A DNA stretch of 64,000 nt from Alteromonas gracilis (GCF_002993325.1 NZ_PVNO01000005.1:213158-277157); one strand, 5' to 3'. Shown: positions 42,658-52,297, counted from the stretch's first letter. Numbers and translations: made by a program. The notes: a model not told the origin generated them from the letters alone.

Positions 42658-44181
42658 ATGAGTTCTTCTTCACACAACTGGCGAGACAGCTTGTCGTTTT
42701 TCGCCAGCGACCTGTTTAAGCAAGTGCAAATGGCACAGCTTTTTCCTGACAGCAAAACTTTTGCTGATGCTATTGTTAAAACAGATCTTAACACTGTATT
42801 AGTTGCATACGATAAGGCGTGTTTAGAGGCACAAGAAAGTGGTGAAACTGTCGATTTAGCCTCTTTTGTAAATAGCCATTTCGATATTCCAGAAATGATC
42901 AGCGCGACCTCGCAAACCAAGTTTGCAAACGTAGCCGACTATATCGAGCATATGTGGCAGGTGCTAACGCGCACTCCCGACACCGAACAGAAAGATAGCT
43001 TGATAGCCCTAACTCGCCCTTACATAGTACCGGGCGGACGTTTTCGTGAAATCTATTACTGGGATACATATTTTACCGCGCTTGGCTTAATTGACGCGGG
43101 GCGCACCGACATGGCAATAAACATGTTGGTGAATTTTGTAGATATTTTAAATGAAGTAGGCTGCATTCCTAACGGCAACCGCGCTTATTATTATTCTCGT
43201 AGTCAGCCTCCTATTTTGGCGTTATTTTATAACTTGCTCAAAGACGCACTAAGCGACCAGCAAAAAGAGTACGTTATTTGGGGCTTGAAGAAAGAATATC
43301 AGTTTTGGATGAATGGAGCGGGCGAGAGCGCATCGCAGAAAAGTGCGGCGCAACTTCGTACCGTTACCATGCCTTGTGGCGCAATACTCAACCGTTACTT
43401 CGACACCGAGCCAACGCCTCGCCCTGAGTCTTATCGAGAAGACATTGAAACAGCAGAGCACATTGGCGCAGATAAAAGTCAGTTCTACCAGCACGTTCGC
43501 GCGGCTTGCGAGTCGGGTTGGGACTTCAGCTCTCGCTGGCTTGCCAATCCAGATTCACTGGCAAGTATTCGTACTACCGAAATTATACCTGTAGATTTAA
43601 ATGCTCTACTGGTAACGCTTGAGCAAACCCTGGCAAGCGTGACAAAAGGGGTCGAGCAAGCTCGCTTTAACACAGCCGCTACGGCGCGAATTAATGCAAT
43701 AAACACCTATTTGTTTAACGCTGAAAAGGCAGGCTATTTTGACTATCACTTCCCCACACAGACTCAAACCAATGTTGTGTCAGCGGCTATGTGTGTGCCG
43801 TTGTTTGTCGGTATCGCCAATGACCAACAAGCGGAAGGGGTACGCGCAATTGTAATGAATACCTTGCTTAAACAAGGCGGAGTGATAACCACTTCCAACA
43901 CTACATCGCAACAGTGGGATGCACCAAATGGCTGGGCACCGCTTCAACTGTTTGCCGTAGAAGGGCTGCGCAACTATGGGTTTGAAATGCAGGCTCAAAC
44001 TATCATGCTACGCTTTTGCAAAACCATTGAAAATCACTTCGCAACAAGCGGCGTGCTGCTAGAAAAGTACAATGTGTGTGACCCGGAAATAAAAGCAGGT
44101 GGCGGTGAATACGACGTTCAGCTAGGCTTCGGGTGGACCAATGGGGTGTATACCCGCTTTCAATCGTATCTGAACCAATAG
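42658..44181 (+). CDS. treF: Cytoplasmic trehalase, glycoside hydrolase family 37
   Basis: 507 residues without a signal peptide. Both trehalase signatures are present: PGGRFREIYYWDTYF near the N-terminal third and QWDAPNGWAPLQ in the C-terminal third. The catalytic Asp probably lies in ESGWDFSSRW and the catalytic Glu in LLEKYNV, by analogy with E. coli enzymes. The Gly-rich loop GGGEYDVQLGFGW is near the end. It hydrolyses trehalose to two glucoses after import by the permease. The start is 2 bp after the permease stop, so the two are coupled. Being cytoplasmic, it matches TreF rather than periplasmic TreA. Confidence 0.94.
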   Translation: MSSSSHNWRDSLSFFASDLFKQVQMAQLFPDSKTFADAIVKTDLNTVLVAYDKACLEAQESGETVDLASFVNSHFDIPEMISATSQTKFANVADYIEHMWQVLTRTPDTEQKDSLIALTRPYIVPGGRFREIYYWDTYFTALGLIDAGRTDMAINMLVNFVDILNEVGCIPNGNRAYYYSRSQPPILALFYNLLKDALSDQQKEYVIWGLKKEYQFWMNGAGESASQKSAAQLRTVTMPCGAILNRYFDTEPTPRPESYREDIETAEHIGADKSQFYQHVRAACESGWDFSSRWLANPDSLASIRTTEIIPVDLNALLVTLEQTLASVTKGVEQARFNTAATARINAINTYLFNAEKAGYFDYHFPTQTQTNVVSAAMCVPLFVGIANDQQAEGVRAIVMNTLLKQGGVITTSNTTSQQWDAPNGWAPLQLFAVEGLRNYGFEMQAQTIMLRFCKTIENHFATSGVLLEKYNVCDPEIKAGGGEYDVQLGFGWTNGVYTRFQSYLNQ

Positions 44182-44200
44182 TAAAAGTTCGGCTAAAACA

Positions 44201-44240
44201 AAAAACGCGCGGTACCGTATAAACGGCCTGCGCGTTTTTT
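44201..44240. terminator. Bidirectional terminator between trehalase and GGDEF genes
   Basis: aaaaacgcgc and gcgcgttttt flank an inner ggtaccgt/acggcc stem. A runs on one side and T runs on the other let it end both converging transcripts. Confidence 0.85.
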
Positions 44241-44252
44241 GTTGAGTAAGTA

Positions 44253-46052
44253 TTAATTGCTGTCGGTTCGGTTACCCATATCAATCGACATGGCAATATC
44301 ATCAAGTATGTCGTTTAGCCCAGTAATTTTTTCGTTGGCAATAAATACGCTCATTTGGGACTCAACCACAATATGCTCAGAAGACGCTTCATTTTCAAAA
44401 GTATTATCTAGCGCATTCTGTACGCGGTCGAAGAACTGCCTTGCACTTCGCTCTTCAATATTGTGAAGGCATAGAATGAACTGCTCAGTACCAAATCGCC
44501 CTAAAATATCGTTACCGCGAGTTACGTTTTGAAGGGTTTGTGCGATTTGCCTCAGTACTTTGTCACTCTGGGTTGAGCCCATTTTGCGCGTTATATCGCG
44601 CAAATTACTTATGTCGAAAATAGCGATAGCTATCGCTCTGCCCTTTTTCGGCGCATCGAGTTTATTAATGCGCGCAATGGCCGAATTTGCATTGAGTAGT
44701 TGCGTTACAGGGTCTATGGCTTTGCGGGCCAAGTGCTTTCTGCGTAATACATAGCCGGTGATACTGCCTAGTAATAGGAAAATGATAACGGCCATGTACA
44801 AGGTATTTTTGCGACGCTGCTCCGCTTGCTCAATTGCAGATTCTAAGTCATAAATGCGGGTGTACAAATTGGCTGCGCCAATAATGAGTGCCGAATCTTG
44901 TGTTAATTCACGTCGTTTTGTGACTTCTTTGGAGTAAACCTCAAGAGCCGCCTTAGCGCGCTCCATGTTGTCTAACGCCATATACATGGCAACATTAAAG
45001 CTTAAGTAATCTAAGTTGGATTGAAACACGCGAGGTATAGCTGCAGTGTTAGTAGACTCAACCTCTGCTAAATATTCTTCAATACAATTCAGTTCATTCT
45101 CGTGTAAACAGAGTTCGGCTTTATGCCAGGCAACTAGCATCTCTCCAAGCGAGCTTGATATGTTCGCTGTAGCCTTTTCTAGATCGGGAAGTGTATACGC
45201 CAAGCTACTGTAGTCTTTGGTTTTCCTGTGATAGATAGACAATGCGTACTGGTACAAAAAGTTAGTCAGTGGGGTGTCTATTTCGCTATTAAGGGTACCC
45301 AGCTCTAGAATGCTTTGATAAGCCCTTTCAGTTTGCCCACTACTTATCAATGACACAATTGCACTAATTATAATGCTTACTTTATTACTGCCTTTGTAAA
45401 CTTGAAGCCCCATTTCATGCGCTTTTAAATACTGCTCTGCAGCCAAAGCGTGTTGTTCTAAGCTGCCGTAAAGTAAACCAATCGCATTATGTATATGCGC
45501 TAGCTCCCCCGGACTTCCGTTATCAGAATAGCGTTTGAGAACACCAAACATTTTGCCTAGCCGAATGCCCGGCTCTGTTGAATCAGAGCAGTAGTTTATA
45601 AGCCCTAATGAAGAACTTGTGTAGATGTCGCTGTGACGCTCTGGTGATGACAGTGCCTGAGCTTGTTGGTAATACTTACATCGAGCGGGGTTTTCCCTAG
45701 CGTCATAAGAAAAGCCAATTTGATAAATAGCAGAAGCAAATGCGTATGAACCTCGGTCGATATCATTTTGCATAATAGCCTTGAGCAAGAGGCTTTCTGC
45801 TTCTTCATACTTGCCCCGACAAATTAAAAATTGCCCTTTTGCAACGGTCAACGCGAAGTGCTGCTGTTTTGAAATAGACTCAAGAGCAAGCGCATCTTCG
45901 AGTTCAGGAAGTAAGGATTGGCTTGGGCAGTCGTAAGAAGGTGAGCGTACTTTTTCAATAACAGCATCAACGCCTTCGTTTGCCAACGAAGTAAAAGAGG
46001 CTAGCAAGAAGCCCGCAAACGAAATTACAGTTAAAAACAGTTTTTGAGCCAT
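44253..46052 (-). CDS. Membrane protein with TPR-like sensor and degenerate GGDEF domain
   Basis: 599 residues. A signal peptide (FLTVISFAGFLLASFTSLAN) precedes ~390 periplasmic residues that look like TPR-type helical repeats (ALTVAKGQFLICRGKYEEAE, HNAIGLLYGSLEQHALAAEQ). A membrane helix near residues 410-430 (TLYMAVIIFLLLGSITGYVL) leads to a GGDEF domain. The active-site motif reads GTEQF instead of GGDEF, so cyclase activity is unlikely. The inhibitory-site motif RGND lies 5 residues before it and is intact, so the domain may bind c-di-GMP as a receptor. No EAL domain is present. It converges with the trehalase gene. Confidence 0.88.
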   Translation of the reverse strand: MAQKLFLTVISFAGFLLASFTSLANEGVDAVIEKVRSPSYDCPSQSLLPELEDALALESISKQQHFALTVAKGQFLICRGKYEEAESLLLKAIMQNDIDRGSYAFASAIYQIGFSYDARENPARCKYYQQAQALSSPERHSDIYTSSSLGLINYCSDSTEPGIRLGKMFGVLKRYSDNGSPGELAHIHNAIGLLYGSLEQHALAAEQYLKAHEMGLQVYKGSNKVSIIISAIVSLISSGQTERAYQSILELGTLNSEIDTPLTNFLYQYALSIYHRKTKDYSSLAYTLPDLEKATANISSSLGEMLVAWHKAELCLHENELNCIEEYLAEVESTNTAAIPRVFQSNLDYLSFNVAMYMALDNMERAKAALEVYSKEVTKRRELTQDSALIIGAANLYTRIYDLESAIEQAEQRRKNTLYMAVIIFLLLGSITGYVLRRKHLARKAIDPVTQLLNANSAIARINKLDAPKKGRAIAIAIFDISNLRDITRKMGSTQSDKVLRQIAQTLQNVTRGNDILGRFGTEQFILCLHNIEERSARQFFDRVQNALDNTFENEASSEHIVVESQMSVFIANEKITGLNDILDDIAMSIDMGNRTDSN

Positions 46053-46198
46053 GAGAATAAATTTTTCTTCTTATCTACATTCTTTATTCGGCGGAAAATC
46101 AATGGTTTTGCGCATTAATAGTAATGGCTGTTGATATCCTAACCTATATATGGTTTAAGTAAAAACAGTAGATAGAATTTGGTTGTTTTTTCAATTTA

Positions 46199-47092
46199 TT
46201 AATGTGCTGGCGAGCCAAAGCTAACCAATATAGCGACGCCTACTAGGGCAACAGCAGACCACGCAATGGTGGCTTTAGTAGCGCGCTCACCCAATATCCA
46301 GGCTACGCCCAAAGACATCAGTGCGCTAGTAGCGATAAGGGTTTGAACCACGGCCGCTTTAGCGTATGCAAACGCAAACATTTGTAAATAAATAGCCGCA
46401 GTAGTGCCAAGTAGGGTGGCTAAAACAAAAGCGGGCCAAATGCGTTTACCATTGACACTTTGATAGTCGATAACAGGCATATAGCGGGTTCTTGTAAAGG
46501 CTATAAGCGGCACTACAAATATCATTCCGCCCACTAGGCGCAAAAACGTGGCGCTGGCGGCATCGATTTCGCCAGCACTTAAAATGTCGCGGCTGACTAC
46601 CGCGCCAACAGCTTGGCACAGTGCTGCGCCTACGCCGTATAAGTAACCGCTGGTAGCAAACACATGAGTAGTGCTGCGTTTGCGCGCTTTAATAACCATA
46701 TCAACAGAAAATAAAACCACCGCGACGCCAACCCACTGCTGCCAGGTAATCCATTCCCCAATAAAAGCCATCGCAAAAAGCGCAGTGAAAAGCGGTGCCA
46801 GCGTTTCAGCAACCAGTACCGCTTGGCTATCGCCAATGCTCTGTAGAGCTTTAAAGAAGCAGGTGTCGCCAATACCTATACCAATAAGCCCGCTAAGTAA
46901 TAGCCACAAAACAGCATGAGTGCTAAGCCCCGTTGGCTCAACCACTACTAAAACCACTGCCAAAATGGCAATAGAAATAAGCCCCTTCCAAAAGTTCATG
47001 GTAAGTGGCGAAAACGCGTTACCGGTACCTCGGAATAAACGTGCAGCAATGGCCCAACAAAGCGCTGTACCTAGCGCAGCAAAAACACCCAT
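46199..47092 (-). CDS. EamA/DMT-family transporter
   Basis: 297 residues with about ten hydrophobic helices in two EamA repeats (GTALCWAIAARLFRGTGNA at the start, SGYLYGVGAALCQAVGAVVS in the second half). Family motifs include ETLAPLFTALFAMAFIGE and VAWILGERATKA. Members export amino acids or other small metabolites; the substrate is not evident. AAAGG lies before the ATG. It stands alone. Confidence 0.88.
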   Translation of the reverse strand: MGVFAALGTALCWAIAARLFRGTGNAFSPLTMNFWKGLISIAILAVVLVVVEPTGLSTHAVLWLLLSGLIGIGIGDTCFFKALQSIGDSQAVLVAETLAPLFTALFAMAFIGEWITWQQWVGVAVVLFSVDMVIKARKRSTTHVFATSGYLYGVGAALCQAVGAVVSRDILSAGEIDAASATFLRLVGGMIFVVPLIAFTRTRYMPVIDYQSVNGKRIWPAFVLATLLGTTAAIYLQMFAFAYAKAAVVQTLIATSALMSLGVAWILGERATKATIAWSAVALVGVAILVSFGSPAH

Positions 47093-47355
47093 AAATTACC
47101 TTTGAAAAAAGCTTGAAGAAGAGCAAACGTACTAAAAAGTGCGGCTATGCTAATGCAAGGTGCAATTTGGGTAAACTTAAATCATGGTGTGATTTTTAGT
47201 GATAAATTCAGTGCCTTAAGTAAACGTAACAGAATGTTGGGCGTAATCATGTCATCATTCATACTATGTGGTTAAAAAGCTGTAGTGGTAACCTGCGCCC
47301 TAGATGGTATTGGGGTAGTGCAGGTAACTAAAATGAAGTGAAAGGGCAAAAAGGC

Positions 47356-47874
47356 GTGAACATTAAGCAACTAAATTTAAGCGGTATTAAAGGCGTAATA
47401 TTTGATTTAGACGGTACTTTGGTAGAGTCGAGCCTAGATTTCACAAAGATGCGTATAGATGTTGGTTGCCCGCAAGACCAAGATATTTTGACCTATGTAG
47501 ATGCTATTGCGTGTAATGAAACAAAAGCTAATGCCCACAATGCAATTTTGCAGCACGAATTAGACGATGCGCAAAACGCCAAGTGGTTACCCATTGGTAA
47601 AGCCATGGTAGAAAAAGTGCAGGCCCATAATTTGCCCATGGCAATAGTTACCCGAAACTGCCGCCAAGCCACCGCAATTAAAGTAGCCAACAACAACATT
47701 CCCATCGATTATGTACTTACCCGTGAAGATGCCCCAGCCAAGCCAGACCCAACCGCATTATTAATGGTAGCGAATACATGGCAGCTTCAACCGGAAGACT
47801 GCCTGTATGTAGGCGACTTTATTTATGACCAGCAAGCCGCCGAGAATGCAGGGATGAAGTGGTTTTTGGTTTAG
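47356..47874 (+). CDS. HAD-family phosphatase, phosphoglycolate-phosphatase-like
   Basis: About 172 residues from the GTG at 47356, with AAAGGG 9 nt upstream; a GTG at 47338 would add 6 residues. Motif I is VIFDLDGTLVES, motif II the Thr in AIVTRNCRQA, motif III the Lys in APAKPDPTALL, and motif IV YVGDFIYDQQAAENAG. The cap is short (subfamily I, variant 1). It should hydrolyse a small phosphoester. It ends 2 bp before the stop of the convergent double-glycine peptide gene. Confidence 0.88.
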   Translation: MNIKQLNLSGIKGVIFDLDGTLVESSLDFTKMRIDVGCPQDQDILTYVDAIACNETKANAHNAILQHELDDAQNAKWLPIGKAMVEKVQAHNLPMAIVTRNCRQATAIKVANNNIPIDYVLTREDAPAKPDPTALLMVANTWQLQPEDCLYVGDFIYDQQAAENAGMKWFLV

Positions 47875-47876
47875 CG

Positions 47877-48029
47877 TTATTTATCTATTTCTGGTTTCTT
47901 TGGTTTTATAGGACCAATTGGAAGAATAGTGTATAAATCAACTAAAGCTAAAATATAAGTTCCACCATATACTTTAGTATACTCTTCCTCTGTAAGTACT
48001 TGAATGTTCTTTTTTTGTTCGGTATTCAT
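47877..48029 (-). CDS. Small peptide with double-glycine (bacteriocin-type) leader
   Basis: A 50-residue gene, ATG at 48029, with AAGGA 6 nt upstream. The N-terminus MNTEQKKNIQVLTEEEYTKV is followed by YGG. Counting back from the second Gly (-1), residues are Gly-2, Val-4, Tyr-7, Glu-8 and Leu-12. This fits the double-glycine leader cleaved by C39-peptidase ABC exporters (L-x3-E-[LMY]-x2-V-x-GG). The predicted mature peptide has 27 residues, hydrophobic first (TYILALVDLYTILPIGP) then Pro/Lys-rich (IKPKKPEIDK), with no cysteine. It could be a bacteriocin, a signal or a substrate of a modifying enzyme. No exporter or immunity gene is in the window. It is divergent from the hybrid regulator at 48104. 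Confidence 0.75.
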   Translation of the reverse strand: MNTEQKKNIQVLTEEEYTKVYGGTYILALVDLYTILPIGPIKPKKPEIDK

Positions 48030-48103
48030 GTGAGTTCCTTCTTATTTAAAGATTTAAGCTCGACGAGCTTAACCACATTAATGATTGAACAGGGATGTAA
48101 GGT

Positions 48104-51100
48104 ATGCTTGCTGAGACGCGTTTCCAAAAGCGTTATAAATTAAATGCGTGTGTCTCAATAGTTCTGTTTTACTTCCTCCTTTTTTCAAAATTGAGCCATG
48201 CAATTGGCATTAATCTCGAAGGTGTCAATTCTTTCGCTGGCGTTCCTGCGGGCACCATACGAGATCTTGAAATACGAGGTGATATTTTATACGTCGCTTC
48301 GGAAAATGGTGTATTCGAAGTAGTTGGTAGTGAATCGCACAAACTAGAATTTAATACTTTTAATAGTGCTACTGGCATTATCTCAGATATCCATTTGGTG
48401 GGATCTGACCTGTGGATTGTCGAGTACGGTGTTGGGATTTTCAAAGTTGACCTTGAGAGCAGAGTCGCGAAACCTTTCCTTTTTGAAGAAGAGTGGTCTA
48501 AATCTGTTTGGGCTATCAAGGATACCGCAACACATTTTTACTTTTCTGTGATCGATGATGTCATTTCAGTTGAAAAGCGAACTAAAAGTGTTGCGAAACT
48601 TAGTGCGCATCTAAACTTCTTTAACTTAAGTAGTGCTTACTCACTTCATGCAACAAAAGAGCGCATTTATATTGCAGCAGGCAAAGGCTATGTGAAGGCA
48701 TCCGAAGATTTTTCGGAGGTTGAATTGTATAAATTTAGCGAGCACCTGCCTCTTATAACTAGTGGAACGTTTATTAAGGAAATAGATAACAAGCTCTATA
48801 TTGGAGGACCTGAAGGATTATACATCGTTGGCGATAACAAGCTTTTCGTCCCGCTTGAGGGAATTAACGGTACCTATGTCCACGATGTACTTAAAGCGAA
48901 CACTGGGGAGATCTGGGTTTCTGACGGGCGCCTCTTATCACTGACGGACGATGAGCTATCAAAGCCATTGTTTATGAATCCTATTCTCACATCTGAGTCT
49001 ATAAGGACGGTCACTAAACTCGCTAATGGACCCAGTGGCTCTCTCCTTGTCGCATCATCGCAACTGGGGTTGCTGTCTTTACCTAAGACAATGTTAGCAA
49101 CGAATTTATTGTCAATCGACGATGTCGTTTTAAGGAAAAACATTCATACATCATCTGTTCGAGGTTCTGAGACGTTGGTGCGGACGGAAAAAGGAGTATT
49201 TAAATTAAATGAAAGCACTGGGGAGCTACTAGTTGATCAGCTATCGTCAACGAACGATTCTCTCTGCACCTCTTGGCAAGAAACGCTTTTTACGAAACTA
49301 ATAAACAAAGACTATGATGCAGTTTGTAGCAGTGAATATTCTCATTTTATTGATGTAGACAAAGATGCGTTTTACTTCTATTTCTACGATGGAAAAAAGG
49401 CCAGTTACTTTTATGTCAAAGAGAGCAAAATCCAAGACATTATTCAAGCACCACGAGGCGTTTTGCAAAGTACATTGCTCTCCGGAGGTGAGCTCGCTGC
49501 TTTTGATGAATATGACAACGTTCATTTTCAACTGTCTAAATTTAATTGGCGAACAATTACAGCCAGTGAGGGGAGCTGGTTTGGGCTTCAATGTCTGATT
49601 GAGCTCGACGATAGCTACTTGGTATGCACTTCTGGGGCTGGATTAAAAGTGATTGATAAAAGCTCAGGCTCCGTGAGTTCATCATCTATCTTGGGCAATG
49701 AGAAGCTCAGATTCATACGTGGCGCTATGATGAGTAAAAATCGCAACCTTTGGGTCGCTTCAAACATGGGGCTTTTTCTTAAACTTCATGAAAGTGGGGA
49801 GGTCTTTAAGCTCGGAACGCGATTCGGTATTTTAGACACTGACTTCGAATATAAAAGTTTTGAGCAGCTACGCGAAAAAATTCTGTTGAAGGGGGATAAA
49901 TATAGCTACTTAGTAGATGAAGCTATATTGATAGATAGTTTGCAAAAGTCAGCTAATAGTCGATCGTCAGTTGTACTTTCGAATGTAAAGTGGATTGAGA
50001 ATTCTGCAGAGCATGTTACCTATTTTCCAGAATCTTTAGAGTTTAAATTTGATAGCAGTTTTGAAGGAGCCACATTTAACTTTGTTATCAATGGTGATAA
50101 ATGGGAAGAAGAAACAATAGAATTCTATCTAGATGACGGTGATTGGATATCCCACAATAAACCAGTGTTAAATCTTTCCTTAAGTGACCTCGATACGGGC
50201 TCTCACAATCTCTACCTGCGAACAACCTCTCCATCAAATGCTACACAAAGCATGATAATTTCATTTGAAATAGCACCACCATTTTGGGCTTCCTCGACCG
50301 CTTTTCTTATCTATGCGTTAATAGTATTTCTTTTTTGGTTGCTATGGAAAGTTGGCCTAATTACTAAATTTATGGACCATTTTCGAACAACAACACTTTA
50401 CACCTACCTTACTCGGTATGAAATCACCGATGGCCATTCTAAATTCGAAAAAATGTTGCGTAGTAAAGAGCGCTTCATTAACGAAATTATGCAAGAGCTT
50501 CGTACGCCTATCCAACTCATCAACGGATCTCTAGAAAAAGTCTCTGATACAGCTAAAGGAGCAAGCAAGGAATTAATTTGTGTACAGGACAATATGAAAA
50601 GAGTAGAGCATTTAATTAACCAAATGAGCCAGGATGTCCCTACAGCCTTGAACGCAGCAGATTACTACAAACTATATTCGCTAGAAAATATTCGATTTAT
50701 CGTTTTATCTCTAGAGCCTTTAGCTAAACAAAAAAGGCAGAATTTAGAGGTTCGAATTAAGGGTAAGAAAGAGGTGTCGCTGATTAGCGATAGCTTAGAA
50801 AAAATTCTTGTTAACTTGGTACAAAACGCAATTAAATTCACACCAGAGCTTGGAACGATAAAAGTTGCTGCCGTACAAGATAGCAAGGAACTGAAGATTA
50901 CCATTACGGATGATGGTGAAGGTATTGACGAACATCTTCACCAAAAGGTATTCGAGAGATTTGAAAAAGGAAATACCGATAAAGAGGGCAGCGGCGTTGG
51001 TTTGGCAATGGTCAAGTCATTGGTGGAATTGAACCAAGGTGAGATTAACCTTGAGAGCCAAAAGGGTATAGGTACGAAAGTTACAGTAACACTCCCCATG

Positions 51101-51946
51101 GATGACGTAGAATTTGTAAATTCACATGCTGAAGACTTGTCCCCAGCGCATGCAAAAACAAATAGGAAATCACTCTTAATCGTTGACGATAGCAGAGCAT
51201 TCCGGACTTATCTTTTTGATCTATTCTCTAAGAAATATAGATGTTTGGTCGCAAGGAACGGGGTTCAGGCTCTGGAGGTCATGCAGCACTATTTAGTCGA
51301 TTTAGTCATTACCGATCAAATGATGAATGAAATGAATGGGCTTGCGCTGACTAAAGCCATTCGTAGTAACAATAGCTACGCTCATATTCCTATCCTAATG
51401 CTAACCGCAGAAACCGGAACTGGTCTAGAGAAATTAGCGCTAGAAGAAAAAGTGGATTATTTCTTGTCTAAACCCGCTTCTAACCAAGAAATTACCCTGC
51501 GTGTCGAACATTTGCTAGCCCTGAGAAAGGCCAACGAAAACGAAGACAAAGAAAATGATCGGCCTGTATTTAAATATGGATGCCTGAAAATTCCTGAGTT
51601 CAATAATGAAAAAGATATGGCGTTCTATCTTAACTTTATCGCGGTACTGGAAAAAAACTACCACGATGAATCTTTCAATAGAGAGCAGGCCGCAGCGGAA
51701 TTACTTATCAGCGCGCGAAGTTTAAATCGAAGAATGTCTGAGTTGTTTGAATACAACTTTAGCGAGTTCCTGTCACGTTTTAGAATCGAGAAGTCCATTC
51801 CACTATTGTTGGAAGGAAACAGTATTCTAGATACCTGCTTAGACGTGGGCTTTGGCACAGCCGCTTACTTTTCGACATCTTTTAAGAAGGTCATGCTCCT
51901 ACCGCCAAAGAAATTCGTAGAGCAGTACAACGAAACTGTAGCTTAG
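48104..51946 (+). CDS. Hybrid two-component regulator with periplasmic propeller sensor and AraC output; phospho-accepting His replaced
   Basis: 1280 residues. Signal/anchor at 12-33; a ~600-residue periplasmic beta-propeller sensor (repeated VGGxxLYV/LWV-type blades); a Y_Y_Y-like domain to about 725; membrane helix ~728-752 (TAFLIYALIVFLFWLLW); kinase region ~790-1008; receiver ~1022-1140; AraC helix-turn-helix to the end (AAAELLISARSLNRRMSELF). The H-box reads EIMQELRTP, with Gln797 (CAA, 50492-50494) where the phospho-accepting His belongs. The ATPase motifs NAIKFTPE, DDGEGID and GSGVGLAMVK are intact, as is receiver Asp1071. Proteins of this build normally control sugar-uptake loci; the neighbour here is a double-glycine peptide gene. 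Confidence 0.9.
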   Translation: MLAETRFQKRYKLNACVSIVLFYFLLFSKLSHAIGINLEGVNSFAGVPAGTIRDLEIRGDILYVASENGVFEVVGSESHKLEFNTFNSATGIISDIHLVGSDLWIVEYGVGIFKVDLESRVAKPFLFEEEWSKSVWAIKDTATHFYFSVIDDVISVEKRTKSVAKLSAHLNFFNLSSAYSLHATKERIYIAAGKGYVKASEDFSEVELYKFSEHLPLITSGTFIKEIDNKLYIGGPEGLYIVGDNKLFVPLEGINGTYVHDVLKANTGEIWVSDGRLLSLTDDELSKPLFMNPILTSESIRTVTKLANGPSGSLLVASSQLGLLSLPKTMLATNLLSIDDVVLRKNIHTSSVRGSETLVRTEKGVFKLNESTGELLVDQLSSTNDSLCTSWQETLFTKLINKDYDAVCSSEYSHFIDVDKDAFYFYFYDGKKASYFYVKESKIQDIIQAPRGVLQSTLLSGGELAAFDEYDNVHFQLSKFNWRTITASEGSWFGLQCLIELDDSYLVCTSGAGLKVIDKSSGSVSSSSILGNEKLRFIRGAMMSKNRNLWVASNMGLFLKLHESGEVFKLGTRFGILDTDFEYKSFEQLREKILLKGDKYSYLVDEAILIDSLQKSANSRSSVVLSNVKWIENSAEHVTYFPESLEFKFDSSFEGATFNFVINGDKWEEETIEFYLDDGDWISHNKPVLNLSLSDLDTGSHNLYLRTTSPSNATQSMIISFEIAPPFWASSTAFLIYALIVFLFWLLWKVGLITKFMDHFRTTTLYTYLTRYEITDGHSKFEKMLRSKERFINEIMQELRTPIQLINGSLEKVSDTAKGASKELICVQDNMKRVEHLINQMSQDVPTALNAADYYKLYSLENIRFIVLSLEPLAKQKRQNLEVRIKGKKEVSLISDSLEKILVNLVQNAIKFTPELGTIKVAAVQDSKELKITITDDGEGIDEHLHQKVFERFEKGNTDKEGSGVGLAMVKSLVELNQGEINLESQKGIGTKVTVTLPMDDVEFVNSHAEDLSPAHAKTNRKSLLIVDDSRAFRTYLFDLFSKKYRCLVARNGVQALEVMQHYLVDLVITDQMMNEMNGLALTKAIRSNNSYAHIPILMLTAETGTGLEKLALEEKVDYFLSKPASNQEITLRVEHLLALRKANENEDKENDRPVFKYGCLKIPEFNNEKDMAFYLNFIAVLEKNYHDESFNREQAAAELLISARSLNRRMSELFEYNFSEFLSRFRIEKSIPLLLEGNSILDTCLDVGFGTAAYFSTSFKKVMLLPPKKFVEQYNETVA

Positions 51947-51973
51947 AGCTTGACCCTAACGTCTAACAGGCCT

Positions 51974-52297
51974 TTATAAATATTTACGTCTCTCCGCCAA
52001 AAAGCCAATCAATAGAAACGACGCCACATAGCCTGCACCTTGGTACTGCCAGGGCAAGTAGGCTAGGGTGTGTTTTAAGAACGGTGCGCCGTACAAGGTT
52101 AGTGCACCATAGCCAAAAGCACACAGCACTACAAACAAGCTAACGCGAATGGTGAAATGGTAAGGTGCAAGTATGCGTTTTACATAGCCGTTAATCAGGT
52201 CGCCGTACACCACTAAAATAGTGGCCATAAGCATAATGCTCATTTCGTTGTAATAGGGGCTTAATGCGCGAGAAAGGGCACTGAAAAGTTCACTCAT
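51974..52297 (-). CDS. Small membrane protein, DUF3392-like
   Basis: 107 residues with about three hydrophobic helices (MSIMLMATILVVYGDLINGY, IRVSLFVVLCAFGYGALTLYG, GAGYVASFLLIGFLAE). The sequence resembles the DUF3392 inner-membrane family of Vibrio, Shewanella and Alteromonas; function unknown. It is followed on the same strand by nothing closer than the convergent hybrid regulator gene, and precedes no operon partner. Confidence 0.72.
   Translation of the reverse strand: MSELFSALSRALSPYYNEMSIMLMATILVVYGDLINGYVKRILAPYHFTIRVSLFVVLCAFGYGALTLYGAPFLKHTLAYLPWQYQGAGYVASFLLIGFLAERRKYL

Noticed and set aside
47280..47335. Hairpin-forming leader before the HAD phosphatase as a riboswitch
   Set aside because: acctgc...gcaggt can pair, but no known riboswitch motif or terminator T run is present.
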